Of a DNA stretch of 49,954 bases, positions 15,775-23,272 are shown piece by piece. The position numbers and the translations under genes are program-made. Source of the stretch: an uncultured Oscillospiraceae bacterium (GTDB lineage Bacteria > Bacillota > Clostridia > Oscillospirales > Oscillospiraceae). The notes beneath the pieces are model-generated. The model was not told the origin of the DNA and searched no databases. It was given only the letters and a program-made list of their open reading frames with translations. The stretch is taken from positions 1-49,954 of the forward strand of contig CANQRM010000022.1 in NCBI GenBank assembly GCA_947626265.1, read 5' to 3'. Every line of letters begins with the position of its first letter. Position 1 is the first letter of the stretch.

Positions 15775-15818
15775 GCCGCCTGCCGGTCTCCCTTGGGGAG
15801 ACTTGACAGGCGGCTTTT
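15775..15818 (+). terminator. terminator after the AbgB-like gene
   Basis: Outer stem GCCGCCTG (15775-15782) with CAGGCGGC (15807-15814), an inner GTCTCC/GGGGAGAC hairpin, then TTTT. The -35 box of the following lar promoter lies inside its right half. Confidence 0.85.
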
Positions 15819-15832
15819 CGCTATGATAAAAT
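15803..15832 (+). promoter_or_regulatory. probable lar operon promoter, overlapping a terminator
   Basis: TTGACA (15803-15808), 18 nt, TAAAAT (15827-15832). The -35 element is embedded in the loop and right arm of the AbgB terminator hairpin. The predicted transcript would start near 15839 and carry a structured leader of about 115 nt. Confidence 0.55.
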
Positions 15833-15837
15833 TTTTT

Positions 15838-15941
15838 GGCGGGACAAATATCCGGCGTCCGGCGCGAAAGTGCCCCCGCCGGCAAAGCGTTGGTACCGGA
15901 AGGCGTTGGCCTCGCAGGAGCGGGGCGGCGCCTTCCCTTTT
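15838..15941 (+). promoter_or_regulatory. structured 5' leader of larB with terminator-like hairpin
   Basis: The leader can fold into a closed 5' domain: GGCGGG (15838-15843) pairs with CCCGCC (15875-15880), enclosing a GNRA-type hairpin GGCGC-GAAA-GTGCC (15861-15874). A joint CCGG (15879-15882)/CCGG (15896-15899) pairing can follow. A long 3' hairpin then pairs GGAAGGCG (15898-15905) with CGCCTTCC (15929-15936), enclosing CCTCGC-AGGA-GCGGGG, and ends in CTTTT just before the GGAGG of larB. This is the layout of an attenuator or riboswitch. I could not match it to a known class. Confidence 0.45.
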
Positions 15942-15953
15942 GGAGGACTACTT

Positions 15954-16709
15954 ATGACCAGCGAGACGAAAAGCATACTGGAGGCGGTGCGGGCCGGGTC
16001 CATGACCGTGGACGAGGCCCTTTTGAAGCTGAAGACCGCCCCCTATGAGGACATCGGCTACGCCCGGGTGGACCTGCACCGGAAGGTGCGCCAGGGGGCG
16101 GCGGAGGTCATCTACGGCGCGGGAAAGACCCCGGAGCAGATCGCGGGCATATGCGACGCCATGGCGAAAAACGGCCAGAATCGCATCCTTATCACCCGCA
16201 TGAGCCCGGAGGCGGCCGCCTTCGCGGGTAGGGGCCGGGACCTGGACTACCACCCGGAGGCCCGGGTGGGCATCATCGGCGGTATCCCCGCCCCGGACGG
16301 CATCGGCACCGTGGTGGTGGCCACCGGCGGCACCAGCGACATCCCCGTGGCGGAGGAGGCGGCCCTGACGGCGGAGGTCCACGGAAACGCAGTGGCAAGG
16401 CTCTACGACGTGGGCGTGTCCGGCCTGCACAGGCTTTTGGACAAAAAGGAGACCATCATGACCGCCAGCGTCATCATCGCCATCGCGGGCATGGAGGGGG
16501 CCCTGGCCAGCGTGATCGGCGGGCTCGCCGACTGCCCGGTCATCGCCGTGCCCACCAGCGTGGGCTACGGGGCGGCGTTCAATGGCCTCAGCGCCCTTTT
16601 GAGCATGCTCAACTCCTGCGCCAGCGGCGTGAGCGTGGTCAACATCGACAACGGCTTCGGCGCCGGATACCTGGCCGGCATGATCAACCACATGGAGGCG
16701 AAAAAATGA
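15954..16709 (+). CDS. larB: nickel-pincer cofactor biosynthesis protein LarB
   Basis: 251 residues. LarB carboxylates and hydrolyses nicotinic acid adenine dinucleotide to pyridinium-3,5-dicarboxylate mononucleotide, the first step to the nickel-pincer nucleotide. The C-terminal two thirds resemble AIR carboxylase (PurE): VVVATGGTSDIPVAEEAALT, GVSGLHRLLD, AIAGMEGALASVIGGL and AVPTSVGYGAAFNGL. The N-terminal region has the LarB-type YARVDLHRKVRQGAAEVIY segment. The ATG at 15954 follows GGAGG by 7 nt. The end overlaps larC by 4 nt. Confidence 0.95.
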   Translation: MTSETKSILEAVRAGSMTVDEALLKLKTAPYEDIGYARVDLHRKVRQGAAEVIYGAGKTPEQIAGICDAMAKNGQNRILITRMSPEAAAFAGRGRDLDYHPEARVGIIGGIPAPDGIGTVVVATGGTSDIPVAEEAALTAEVHGNAVARLYDVGVSGLHRLLDKKETIMTASVIIAIAGMEGALASVIGGLADCPVIAVPTSVGYGAAFNGLSALLSMLNSCASGVSVVNIDNGFGAGYLAGMINHMEAKK

Positions 16710-17920
16710 GGACGCTGTACTTAGACTGCGCCATGGGCGCGGCGGGGGATATGCTCTCCGCGGCGCTCATCGAGCTGCTGCCGGACCCGGCGGGGTTCGT
16801 GGAGAAACTGAACGCCCTGGGCATCCCCGGGGTGGAATATAAGCTGGAAAAGGCCCAAAAGTGCGGCGTCACGGGCAGCCATATGACCGTGCTGGTCCAC
16901 GGGGAAGAGGAGGACCATGCCCTGCACCACCATCATGACCATGAGCACGGGCATGAGCACGACCATGAGCATCACCACCACAGTGGCCTGCACGACATCG
17001 AGCATCTGGTGCGGGACCATCTGGCCCTGCCGGAGAAGGTCCGGGAGGACGTGCTGGCGGTGTACGGGATCATCGCGGAGGCGGAGAGCCACGTCCACGG
17101 CGTGCCTGTGCCGGAGATACATTTTCACGAGGTGGGCACGCTGGATGCGGTGGCGGACGTGACGGCGGTGTGCCTGGCCATGGCGGAGCTTTCGCCGGAC
17201 GCGGTGGTGTGTTCGCCGGTGCATGTGGGCGCCGGACAGGTGAAGTGCGCCCACGGCATCCTGCCGGTGCCCGCCCCGGCCACGGCGTATATTTTAAAGG
17301 ATGTGCCCATCTACGGCGGCCAGATACAGGGTGAACTCTGCACCCCCACGGGGGCGGCCCTTTTGAAGCATTTTGCCACGTCCTTCGGCCCCATGCCCCT
17401 GATGCGCCCCACGGCCGTGGGCTACGGCATGGGCGGGCGGGACTACCCCGCCGCCAACTGCGTGCGGGCCATCCTGGGCGAGAGCATGGAGGGCGGCACG
17501 GACGAGATGGTGGAGCTTTCCTGCAACGTGGACGACATGACCGCGGAGGCGGTGGGCTTTGCCATGGAGCGGCTTTTTGATGCCGGGGCCCGGGAGGTCT
17601 ACACCGTGCCCATCGGCATGAAAAAATCCCGTCCCGGCACCCTCCTGCGGGTGATCTGCGCCCCGGCGGACAGGGGGAAGATGGTGGAGCTGCTCTTTAA
17701 GTATACCACCACCATCGGCGTCCGGGAAGCAGAGACAAAGCGCTATGTGCTCGCCCGGCGGGAGGAGACGCTGGACACCCCCTTCGGCTCTGTGCGGCGG
17801 AAGGTATCGGAGGGATACGGTGTGAGCCGGGTGAAGTATGAGTACGAGGACCTGGCCCGCGTCGCCCGGGAGAAGGGCGTGAGCCTCCGGGCGGCGGAGG
17901 ACATGGTGGAGGGCCGCTGA
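16706..17920 (+). CDS. larC: nickel insertion protein LarC, with His-rich metal-binding segment
   Basis: 404 residues in one reading frame. LarC is a CTP-dependent cyclometallase that inserts nickel into the pincer nucleotide. The N-terminus LYLDCAMGAAGDMLSAAL is diagnostic, with a His/Asp/Glu-rich stretch at about residues 71-93 (HHHHDHEHGHEHDHEHHHH) likely to store or deliver nickel. Later motifs include IHFHEVGTLDAVADV, GELCTPTGAALLKHF and DDMTAEAVGFAMERL, then the C-terminal domain. In Lactiplantibacillus the gene is split and joined by ribosomal frameshifting; here no frameshift is needed. The end shares one base with larE. Confidence 0.95.
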   Translation: MRTLYLDCAMGAAGDMLSAALIELLPDPAGFVEKLNALGIPGVEYKLEKAQKCGVTGSHMTVLVHGEEEDHALHHHHDHEHGHEHDHEHHHHSGLHDIEHLVRDHLALPEKVREDVLAVYGIIAEAESHVHGVPVPEIHFHEVGTLDAVADVTAVCLAMAELSPDAVVCSPVHVGAGQVKCAHGILPVPAPATAYILKDVPIYGGQIQGELCTPTGAALLKHFATSFGPMPLMRPTAVGYGMGGRDYPAANCVRAILGESMEGGTDEMVELSCNVDDMTAEAVGFAMERLFDAGAREVYTVPIGMKKSRPGTLLRVICAPADRGKMVELLFKYTTTIGVREAETKRYVLARREETLDTPFGSVRRKVSEGYGVSRVKYEYEDLARVAREKGVSLRAAEDMVEGR

Positions 17921-18720
17921 TGGACGCTCTGCACGAAAAAAAGAAGGCCCTGGAGGAATACCTCCGGGGGCTGGGGAGCTTGGCGGTGGCCTATTCCGCC
18001 GGGGTGGACTCCACGTTTTTGCTGGCTGCGGCCCATGAGGCGCTGGGGGAGAAGGTCCTGGCCGTGACGGCTCGGAGCGTTCTCTGCCCTGCGCGGGAGA
18101 CCGAGGAGGCGGAGGCCTTCTGCCGGGTCCGGGGCATAGAACATATCGTTCTAAACTACGACGCCCTGGCCGTGCCGGGGGTCAAGGGCAATCCCCCCGA
18201 TAGGTGCTACCTGTGCAAAAAGGCCCTGTTCGGCGAGGTGTTGGAAGCGGCCCGTGAGCGGGGCATAGAGCACGTGGCCGAGGGCTCCAACGCCGACGAC
18301 GAGGGGGACTACCGGCCCGGGATGAAGGCCGTGGCGGAGCTGGGGATACTGAGCCCCCTGCGGGAAGTGCGCCTCACGAAGGAGGAGATACGGGCCCTGT
18401 CCCGCCAGATGGGCCTGGACACCTGGGACAAGCCCAGCATGGCGTGCCTCGCCAGCCGGTTCGTCTACGGCGAGACCCTTACGCCGGAGAAGCTCCAAAT
18501 GGTGGCCCGGGCGGAGCAGAAGCTGCGGGACTGGGGCTTTTCCCAGATGCGTGTGCGGGTCCACGGGGACCTGGCCAGGGTGGAGGTGCTGCCGGAGGAG
18601 TTTGCCCGGCTCATCGTCCACGCGGAGGAACTGGACGAGTACCTGCGGGGCCTGGGTTTTGCCTATGCGGCCCTGGACCTGGCAGGCTATAAGACCGGCA
18701 GCATGAATCGGACGCTGTGA
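17920..18720 (+). CDS. larE: pyridinium-3,5-biscarboxylate mononucleotide sulfurtransferase LarE
   Basis: 266 residues. The PP-loop ATP site is AVAYSAGVDSTFLLAAA. LarE adenylates the substrate carboxylates and supplies sulfur. The donor cysteine of the sacrificial type is present as Cys 176 in KPSMACLASRF, and there is also a CxxC pair, Cys 96 and Cys 99, in DRCYLCKKALF. Three cysteines arranged this way have been associated with LarE proteins that carry a [4Fe-4S] cluster; whether this one does is an inference. The operon lacks larA, so the nickel-pincer racemase or epimerase that uses the cofactor must be elsewhere. Confidence 0.95.
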   Translation: MDALHEKKKALEEYLRGLGSLAVAYSAGVDSTFLLAAAHEALGEKVLAVTARSVLCPARETEEAEAFCRVRGIEHIVLNYDALAVPGVKGNPPDRCYLCKKALFGEVLEAARERGIEHVAEGSNADDEGDYRPGMKAVAELGILSPLREVRLTKEEIRALSRQMGLDTWDKPSMACLASRFVYGETLTPEKLQMVARAEQKLRDWGFSQMRVRVHGDLARVEVLPEEFARLIVHAEELDEYLRGLGFAYAALDLAGYKTGSMNRTL

Positions 18721-18731
18721 AAGGGGGCTTC

Positions 18732-19646
18732 ATGAAAAGATATATGCTCTCCGCCGCGGCGGCGCTGTGCCTGGCCGCCCTGCTGAGCACATCGGCGTGG
18801 GCGGAGGACGGGCCCCGGCTCACGGCCGCGCGGGAATATGCGGACAGCGCGCTGGACGTGGAATATGACTTTCTCTATGAGGACGGCCAATCCCTGCCCT
18901 GTAAGGGCCGGAAAAATGTGTGGGGCGACCACACCATCGTACTCTATGAGGGCAGCAGCCAGGAGAGGACGATAGACGGCATGCCCAGCCTGCAATGGAC
19001 CTATGCCTATGACGGGGCCGGCCGCCTGACGGAGGAGACCGAGACCTGGCCCAGCGGCAACGTCTATATCGCCCGCAAGATGTACGGTGAAAGCGGCCTG
19101 CTCACCCGGGAGGAATGGGTGTCGCCCGAGACCGGGACCTCCGGGATGGACTACACCTATGACCGGGAGGGGCACCTCGTCAAAAGCGCCGCGGACGACA
19201 ACGGCGTCGTCGGGAATGTGTACGAATACGACTGCGACGAGGCGGGGCGTATCACGGCCCAGCGGTTCTACAGCGTCACGGATTGGGACGGGGAGGGGCA
19301 GCCTGCGGCCATCTGGCCGGAGCCCGTCAACGAGACCCACTGTGTCTACGACGACGCCGGGCGCGTGGTGACCGAGACGTTCCTGTATGACGGCGAACTG
19401 GACGCGGAGACGGCCTATACCTACGTGGACGACCCCTGCTTCGTCATCCGGTATGGCGAAAAGCGGGACTATCTGAACGACAGGACCGAGAGCCTCTGCG
19501 AGTTTTTCGTGAACGACAGCGCGGGGAAAGCGGTTTTGTACTTTTCCCTCCCCGGAGAGCCGGAGCTTACGCGGGACGAAGCGGGCCGGCTTATCCAGGC
19601 GGAGACGGGGGAGCGGGTGTTGGAATTCACCTACGGGGACAAGTGA
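18732..19646 (+). CDS. secreted protein with degenerate YD/RHS-like repeats
   Basis: 304 residues, no assigned family. A Sec signal peptide (MKRYMLSAAAALCLAALLST, cleavage near AWA-ED) is followed by repeats of the form WTYAYDGAGRLTEETE, MDYTYDREGHLVKSA, YEYDCDEAGRITAQ and CVYDDAGRVVTE. These resemble the tyrosine-aspartate (YD) repeats of RHS proteins and usually form a beta-rich extracellular shell. It lacks an RHS core or toxin domain. The ATG at 18732 has AAAGGGGG upstream and begins 11 nt after larE, so it may be cotranscribed with lar, though a functional link is unproven. Confidence 0.7.
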   Translation: MKRYMLSAAAALCLAALLSTSAWAEDGPRLTAAREYADSALDVEYDFLYEDGQSLPCKGRKNVWGDHTIVLYEGSSQERTIDGMPSLQWTYAYDGAGRLTEETETWPSGNVYIARKMYGESGLLTREEWVSPETGTSGMDYTYDREGHLVKSAADDNGVVGNVYEYDCDEAGRITAQRFYSVTDWDGEGQPAAIWPEPVNETHCVYDDAGRVVTETFLYDGELDAETAYTYVDDPCFVIRYGEKRDYLNDRTESLCEFFVNDSAGKAVLYFSLPGEPELTRDEAGRLIQAETGERVLEFTYGDK

Positions 19647-19649
19647 TGT

Positions 19650-19700
19650 CTCTCCCTCCGACCGCCTTCGGCGGCCACCTCCCTCGTCAGAGGGAGGCTT
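19650..19700. repeat. REP-like palindromic intergenic element
   Basis: A composite palindrome: CCGCC-TTC-GGCGG followed by CCTCCCTC-GTCA-GAGGGAGG. Elements with this CCTCC...GGCGGCCACCTCCC...GGAGG layout occur in many copies in intergenic spaces of gut Clostridia. Only one copy is visible in this window, so the repeat status rests on recognition. Confidence 0.5.
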
Positions 19701-19711
19701 ATAAAAGGAAA

Positions 19712-19740
19712 GGGCGCGTTTGAAACGCGCCCTTGTTTGC
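19712..19740. terminator. bidirectional terminator between convergent genes
   Basis: 8-bp stem GGGCGCGT/ACGCGCCC (19712-19719 with 19725-19732) extendable into the loop, TTGTTT after it on the plus strand and an A-rich 5' side giving T-rich sequence on the minus strand. Confidence 0.75.
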
Positions 19741-19747
19741 TGCCTAT

Positions 19748-20629
19748 TTACAGATTGCTTTCCTTCTTGTTGCCGGTGCGGCGGAGGAAGCTGCCAAGCT
19801 CCGTGAGGCACAGCAGCGTCAGTACCAGAAACGCCCCGGGGATGAGGATGATCCACCAGGCCCCGGTGGTGAGGGCGGTGTTCGCTTGAGACAGGAGGCT
19901 GCCCCAGGACACGGTCTCCAGAGGCAATCCCATGCCCATAAAGCTCAGGGTGGACTCGGTCAGGATGGCGCCGCGCACGGCCATGACCGCCATGAAGAGC
20001 ACCGACGGCATCAGGTCCGGCGCCAGGTGGCTGCGGAGAACATGGAAAAACCCGCCGCCCATGGCCCGGGAGGCCAGCACATATTCGCTCCCGGCCAGGC
20101 GCCGCACCTCCGTGCGCACCACCTTCGCCATGCTCATCCAGCCCGTGGCCCCCACGGCCAGGGCGATGGAGAGGACGCTGGCCCTGCCCATGGCGGCCTG
20201 CAGGAGCAGCACCGTCAGCAGGCTGGGCATGGAGAGGAATATCTCCCCCAGGCGCATGAGCATCCTGTCCAGCCACCCGGGCCCCAGGCCCGCGGCGGCT
20301 CCGTAGATAAGGGCGATGGCGGTGGATATGGCCGCGGCCAGCAGGCCGATGGCGAGGGAGGTGCGCCCGCCAGCCCATATCATGGCGAACATGTCCCGGC
20401 CCAGGGTATCCGTGCCGAAGGGATAGGCCCCGCAGGGGGCGCGGGCGGCGTTCATAAGGTCCATATACCCCGGGTCCCGGGGGGTGAAGAGCCCGCCGAA
20501 CAGGCAGCCCCAAATAATGACGCCTAAGAGCCCCACGGCCCAGAGGGGCGGCCTCTCCCGCTTTTCCAGGGTGACCGACGGCGGAGGCGGGGCGGGGCGG
20601 AGGCCCGTAAGCGCAAAGCGTTCATCCAT
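19748..20629 (-). CDS. ABC transporter permease, DppC/NikC-like
   Basis: 293 residues, second permease of a family-5 (peptide/nickel) importer. An N-terminal cytoplasmic part is followed by a membrane helix (LWAVGLLGVIIWGCLFGGLF), the typical YPFGTDTLGRDMFAMIWAGGR segment, several further helices and the EAA loop EYVLASRAMGGGFFHVLRSHL. It overlaps the upstream permease gene by 8 nt and ends at a shared terminator, with no ATPase gene after it. Nickel or peptide specificity cannot be read from the permease itself. Confidence 0.9.
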   Translation of the reverse strand: MDERFALTGLRPAPPPPSVTLEKRERPPLWAVGLLGVIIWGCLFGGLFTPRDPGYMDLMNAARAPCGAYPFGTDTLGRDMFAMIWAGGRTSLAIGLLAAAISTAIALIYGAAAGLGPGWLDRMLMRLGEIFLSMPSLLTVLLLQAAMGRASVLSIALAVGATGWMSMAKVVRTEVRRLAGSEYVLASRAMGGGFFHVLRSHLAPDLMPSVLFMAVMAVRGAILTESTLSFMGMGLPLETVSWGSLLSQANTALTTGAWWIILIPGAFLVLTLLCLTELGSFLRRTGNKKESNL

Positions 20630-21611
20630 GGCCGGAGCCCTCCCTTCGGGACAGGGTGCGGGGGTCGATGCGCCCGCCCAGGGCTTGGGCGATAAGCCCG
20701 CATACCATGACCACCGCCCCGGCCAGCAGGCACAGGGCCATCAGAAGATCGTAGTCCTGATACCGGGCGCTCTCGTAGGTGAGAGAGCCCAGCCCGGGAT
20801 AGGAGAACACCATCTCTACGATGTAGGTGCTGCCCAGAATGTGGGGCAGGTCCAGGGCCATGAGGCCGAGGTAGGCGGGCAGGACGTTGCGCAGACAGTG
20901 GCGGAAAAGGACCCGACGCCTGCCCAGGCCCATGGACCCGGCCAGCAGCACATAGTCCCCGCGGACCTGCTCCGAGAGCATGTTGCGGAGCATATAAGCG
21001 TAGTACCATAGATGGCCCGTCACCACCACCGCGAGGGGCAGCACCAGATGCCGGGCCCGGTCCCCAGCCGTGCTTCCCCCCGCTCCCAGGGACCATGCCC
21101 CAGAGCTGGGCAGCAGGCGCAGATATACGGAGAAGATGAGGATCAGCACCAGGGCCAGCCAGAACTCAGGGATGCAGGTGGTGACGGTTCCAAGTTTACA
21201 TAATACTTTATCCGGCCAACGGTCCTCGTACCATACGCACAGGGCGGCCAGCGCCGGGGCCAGCAGGAAGATGAGGATGAAGCCCGATCCGCCCAGCAGG
21301 AGGGTGTTCCCGGCCCGGTCTTTTATGACTTGGCTCACGTCCTCCCGGTATTTATAGGACATGCCCAGGTCCCCATGGAGGGCGTTTTTGAGCCACCGGG
21401 CATATTGGACGGGCAGAGGGTCATCGAGCCCCAGCTGCGCCTCCGTCTGTGCCCGCTCTTCGGCCGTGAGGCGTTCCGCCCGCTCCCCGTACCAGGCCGC
21501 CAGCGGGTCCCCGGGGGCCAGATGGGCCGCCCAGAACACCGCCAGGGACAGCACGAAAAGGCTCCCCAGCAGCCCGGGCAGCTTTTTCAGGATGGCGAGC
21601 AGAGCGTTCAT
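20622..21611 (-). CDS. ABC transporter permease, DppB/NikB-like
   Basis: 329 residues with about six membrane helices. It shows the N-terminal helix and extracellular QLGLDDPLPVQYARWLKNAL then HGDLGMSY typical of DppB/OppB/NikB, and the EAA loop DYVLLAGSMGLGRRRVLFRH. GGAGTAAG precedes the ATG, 9 nt after the binding-protein stop. It forms the membrane channel with the DppC-like protein. An intact EAA loop implies an ATPase partner, which must be encoded elsewhere or shared with another importer. Confidence 0.9.
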   Translation of the reverse strand: MNALLAILKKLPGLLGSLFVLSLAVFWAAHLAPGDPLAAWYGERAERLTAEERAQTEAQLGLDDPLPVQYARWLKNALHGDLGMSYKYREDVSQVIKDRAGNTLLLGGSGFILIFLLAPALAALCVWYEDRWPDKVLCKLGTVTTCIPEFWLALVLILIFSVYLRLLPSSGAWSLGAGGSTAGDRARHLVLPLAVVVTGHLWYYAYMLRNMLSEQVRGDYVLLAGSMGLGRRRVLFRHCLRNVLPAYLGLMALDLPHILGSTYIVEMVFSYPGLGSLTYESARYQDYDLLMALCLLAGAVVMVCGLIAQALGGRIDPRTLSRREGSGHG

Positions 21612-21619
21612 GTTTTGTC

Positions 21620-23158
21620 TTACTCCATGGTCCAGTCGGTCACGTTCCAGAAGATGCCCACGCCGTGGTGGCCCAGGACCGTGTCCGGTGCGATGCCGCG
21701 GAGGGTCTCTTTTGCCACGTAGTCCGCGTCGATGTAGGCGATAAAGGCGTAGGCCGGGTCGTCGGCCAGGGCCTTCTGGAAGGCGGCGTAGGCCTCCGTA
21801 CGTTCGGCGGGATCGTCCGTCTCCCGGGCCTCGGTCAGGTACTTGTCCACCTCGGCGTTGGAGTAGCCGCTGTAGTTGGCGCCCTTGTCCGTGCCGAAAA
21901 CTTTATACGTGTGGTCGTCGGCGTCGAAGGGACTGCCCCAGCCGATGAGGTAGGCCATCTGGCTGCCCCAGTCCACCACGGGGGGTATCTCCGCCGTCAC
22001 GTCCAGGCCCACTTCCCGCAGCTGCTGGGCGGCGGCCCGGGCCATGTCCAGGCGCACCTGGTCCCCGGCGGCCACGTCTATGACGAAGCCCAGTCTCTCG
22101 CCGTTCCGGTAATAGAAGCCGTCGTCGCCCAGCTCCGCCCCGGCTGATTCCAGGATGGCCCGGGCCCGGTCCGGGTCGTAGTCATAATGGTCCACATCCG
22201 GGCAGTTATACTCGTTGCGCTGCAGAGGACTGTAGGCCGGCTCCCCGTGGCCCAGGAGCACCGCCTGGACGATGGCCTCCCGATCGATGGCGCAGCACAC
22301 GGCGGGGATGATATCCCGGTTTTCCGTCCAGTAGGGGTTGCGGAAATTGAAGAGGATGCCCCGGTAGTCGGAGGTGGTCATGTCGTAGACCGCGTACCCC
22401 TCCCGGTCCAGAAAGTTCTCCGCGTCCCGGGGAGTGAGCTGGGCCAGGTCCAGCTCCCCGGAGTGCATCTGCATGGCCCGGACGCTGTCGTCGGGCACGA
22501 TCTTGAACACGATGCGGTCGATGTTCGCGGGCACGAGGAAATAGTCCTCGTTTTTCACCAGGGTGATGGCCTGGCCCTCGTCCCAGCGCTCCAGCCTGTA
22601 GGGCCCGGTGCCGATGGGGTGACGGAAAAAGTCCGAGGTCTGAAAGTCCTCGCCGTCTAAAAGGTGCCGGGGCAGGATGGGCATGGTCATGTAGTCCAGG
22701 AACGCCGCGTTGGGCGCGGAGAGGGTGAAGCGGACGGTGAGCTCGTCCAGCACGTCGATGGCCGCCACATCCTCATAGTTGGGGGCGTTTTCCGAGAGGT
22801 TATTAGGGTCCATGATGGCCTCAATGGTGAACTGCACATCCTCCGCGGTGAAGGGCGCGCCGTCGTGCCAGGTGACGCCGGGGCGGAGATGGAAGGTATA
22901 GGCGCAGGCAGCCTCGTCATAGTCCCAGCTCTCAGCCAGTGCGGGGATGACGCCGTTGTCCCTGTCGTGGGCGGTCAGGCCGTTGAACAGCAGGATATTG
23001 ATCTCCCCGTGCTCGTCCATGGCGGGGTTTATCCTCGTATAGTCCCCGCTTGCGTACACGAGCGTGGTCTCCCCGTCCGCCGCCAGAGCCATGGGGCAGA
23101 GGGACAGGGCGAGGGAGAGAAGGAGCAGTATCAAAGCTGTTTTTTTCAGCATGTTCAT
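21620..23158 (-). CDS. family 5 extracellular substrate-binding protein (peptide/nickel type)
   Basis: 512 residues, typical of DppA/OppA/NikA. The start MNMLKKTALILLLLSLALSL is a signal peptide with likely cleavage after MALA. A cysteine at about position 22 lies in LSLCP, which does not fit the lipobox rule, so membrane anchoring is doubtful. Family features: YTFHLRPGVTWHDGAPFTAE, HPIGTGPYRLERWDEGQ and AIDREAIVQAVLLGHGEPAY. AAGGAAAG precedes the ATG. It is divergent from a His-rich metal-sensor repressor and lies downstream of the nickel-cofactor lar operon, which makes nickel (or a nickel chelate) a reasonable ligand guess; oligopeptide remains possible. Confidence 0.88.
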   Translation of the reverse strand: MNMLKKTALILLLLSLALSLCPMALAADGETTLVYASGDYTRINPAMDEHGEINILLFNGLTAHDRDNGVIPALAESWDYDEAACAYTFHLRPGVTWHDGAPFTAEDVQFTIEAIMDPNNLSENAPNYEDVAAIDVLDELTVRFTLSAPNAAFLDYMTMPILPRHLLDGEDFQTSDFFRHPIGTGPYRLERWDEGQAITLVKNEDYFLVPANIDRIVFKIVPDDSVRAMQMHSGELDLAQLTPRDAENFLDREGYAVYDMTTSDYRGILFNFRNPYWTENRDIIPAVCCAIDREAIVQAVLLGHGEPAYSPLQRNEYNCPDVDHYDYDPDRARAILESAGAELGDDGFYYRNGERLGFVIDVAAGDQVRLDMARAAAQQLREVGLDVTAEIPPVVDWGSQMAYLIGWGSPFDADDHTYKVFGTDKGANYSGYSNAEVDKYLTEARETDDPAERTEAYAAFQKALADDPAYAFIAYIDADYVAKETLRGIAPDTVLGHHGVGIFWNVTDWTME

Positions 23159-23272
23159 GTTTTTTCTTTCCTTTTCGGCGGCCAACCAGTATAATAGGGC
23201 TGTAAACACTTTGATTTTATCAGCCCCGTTCCCGGCTCGCAAGCCGGGTGGGGGGATAGAAAAGGAGCGGCA
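23159..23272. promoter_or_regulatory. divergent control region between binding protein and metal-sensor gene
   Basis: The 114-bp spacer contains TATAAT on the plus strand (23190-23195) and TATACT on the minus strand (23188-23193), overlapping each other. A 7-bp inverted repeat CCCGGCT/AGCCGGG (23231-23237 with 23242-23248) is followed directly by TGGGGGGATAG (23249-23259). A G-run flanked by AT-rich ends is typical of operators of the CsoR/RcnR/InrS family. I infer autoregulation by the adjacent repressor; no symmetric C-tract partner was found. Confidence 0.5.

Noticed and set aside
13423-15885. An 820-codon minus-strand open frame
   Set aside because: It is antisense to the ABC ATPase and AbgB-like genes, with no family motifs and no ribosome binding site.
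15838-15941. Cobalamin, c-di-GMP-I or NiCo riboswitch at the lar leader
   Set aside because: Isolated matches (a GAAA hairpin, CCCCCGCC, GCAAAGC) were seen, but the conserved cores and order of those classes are not present.
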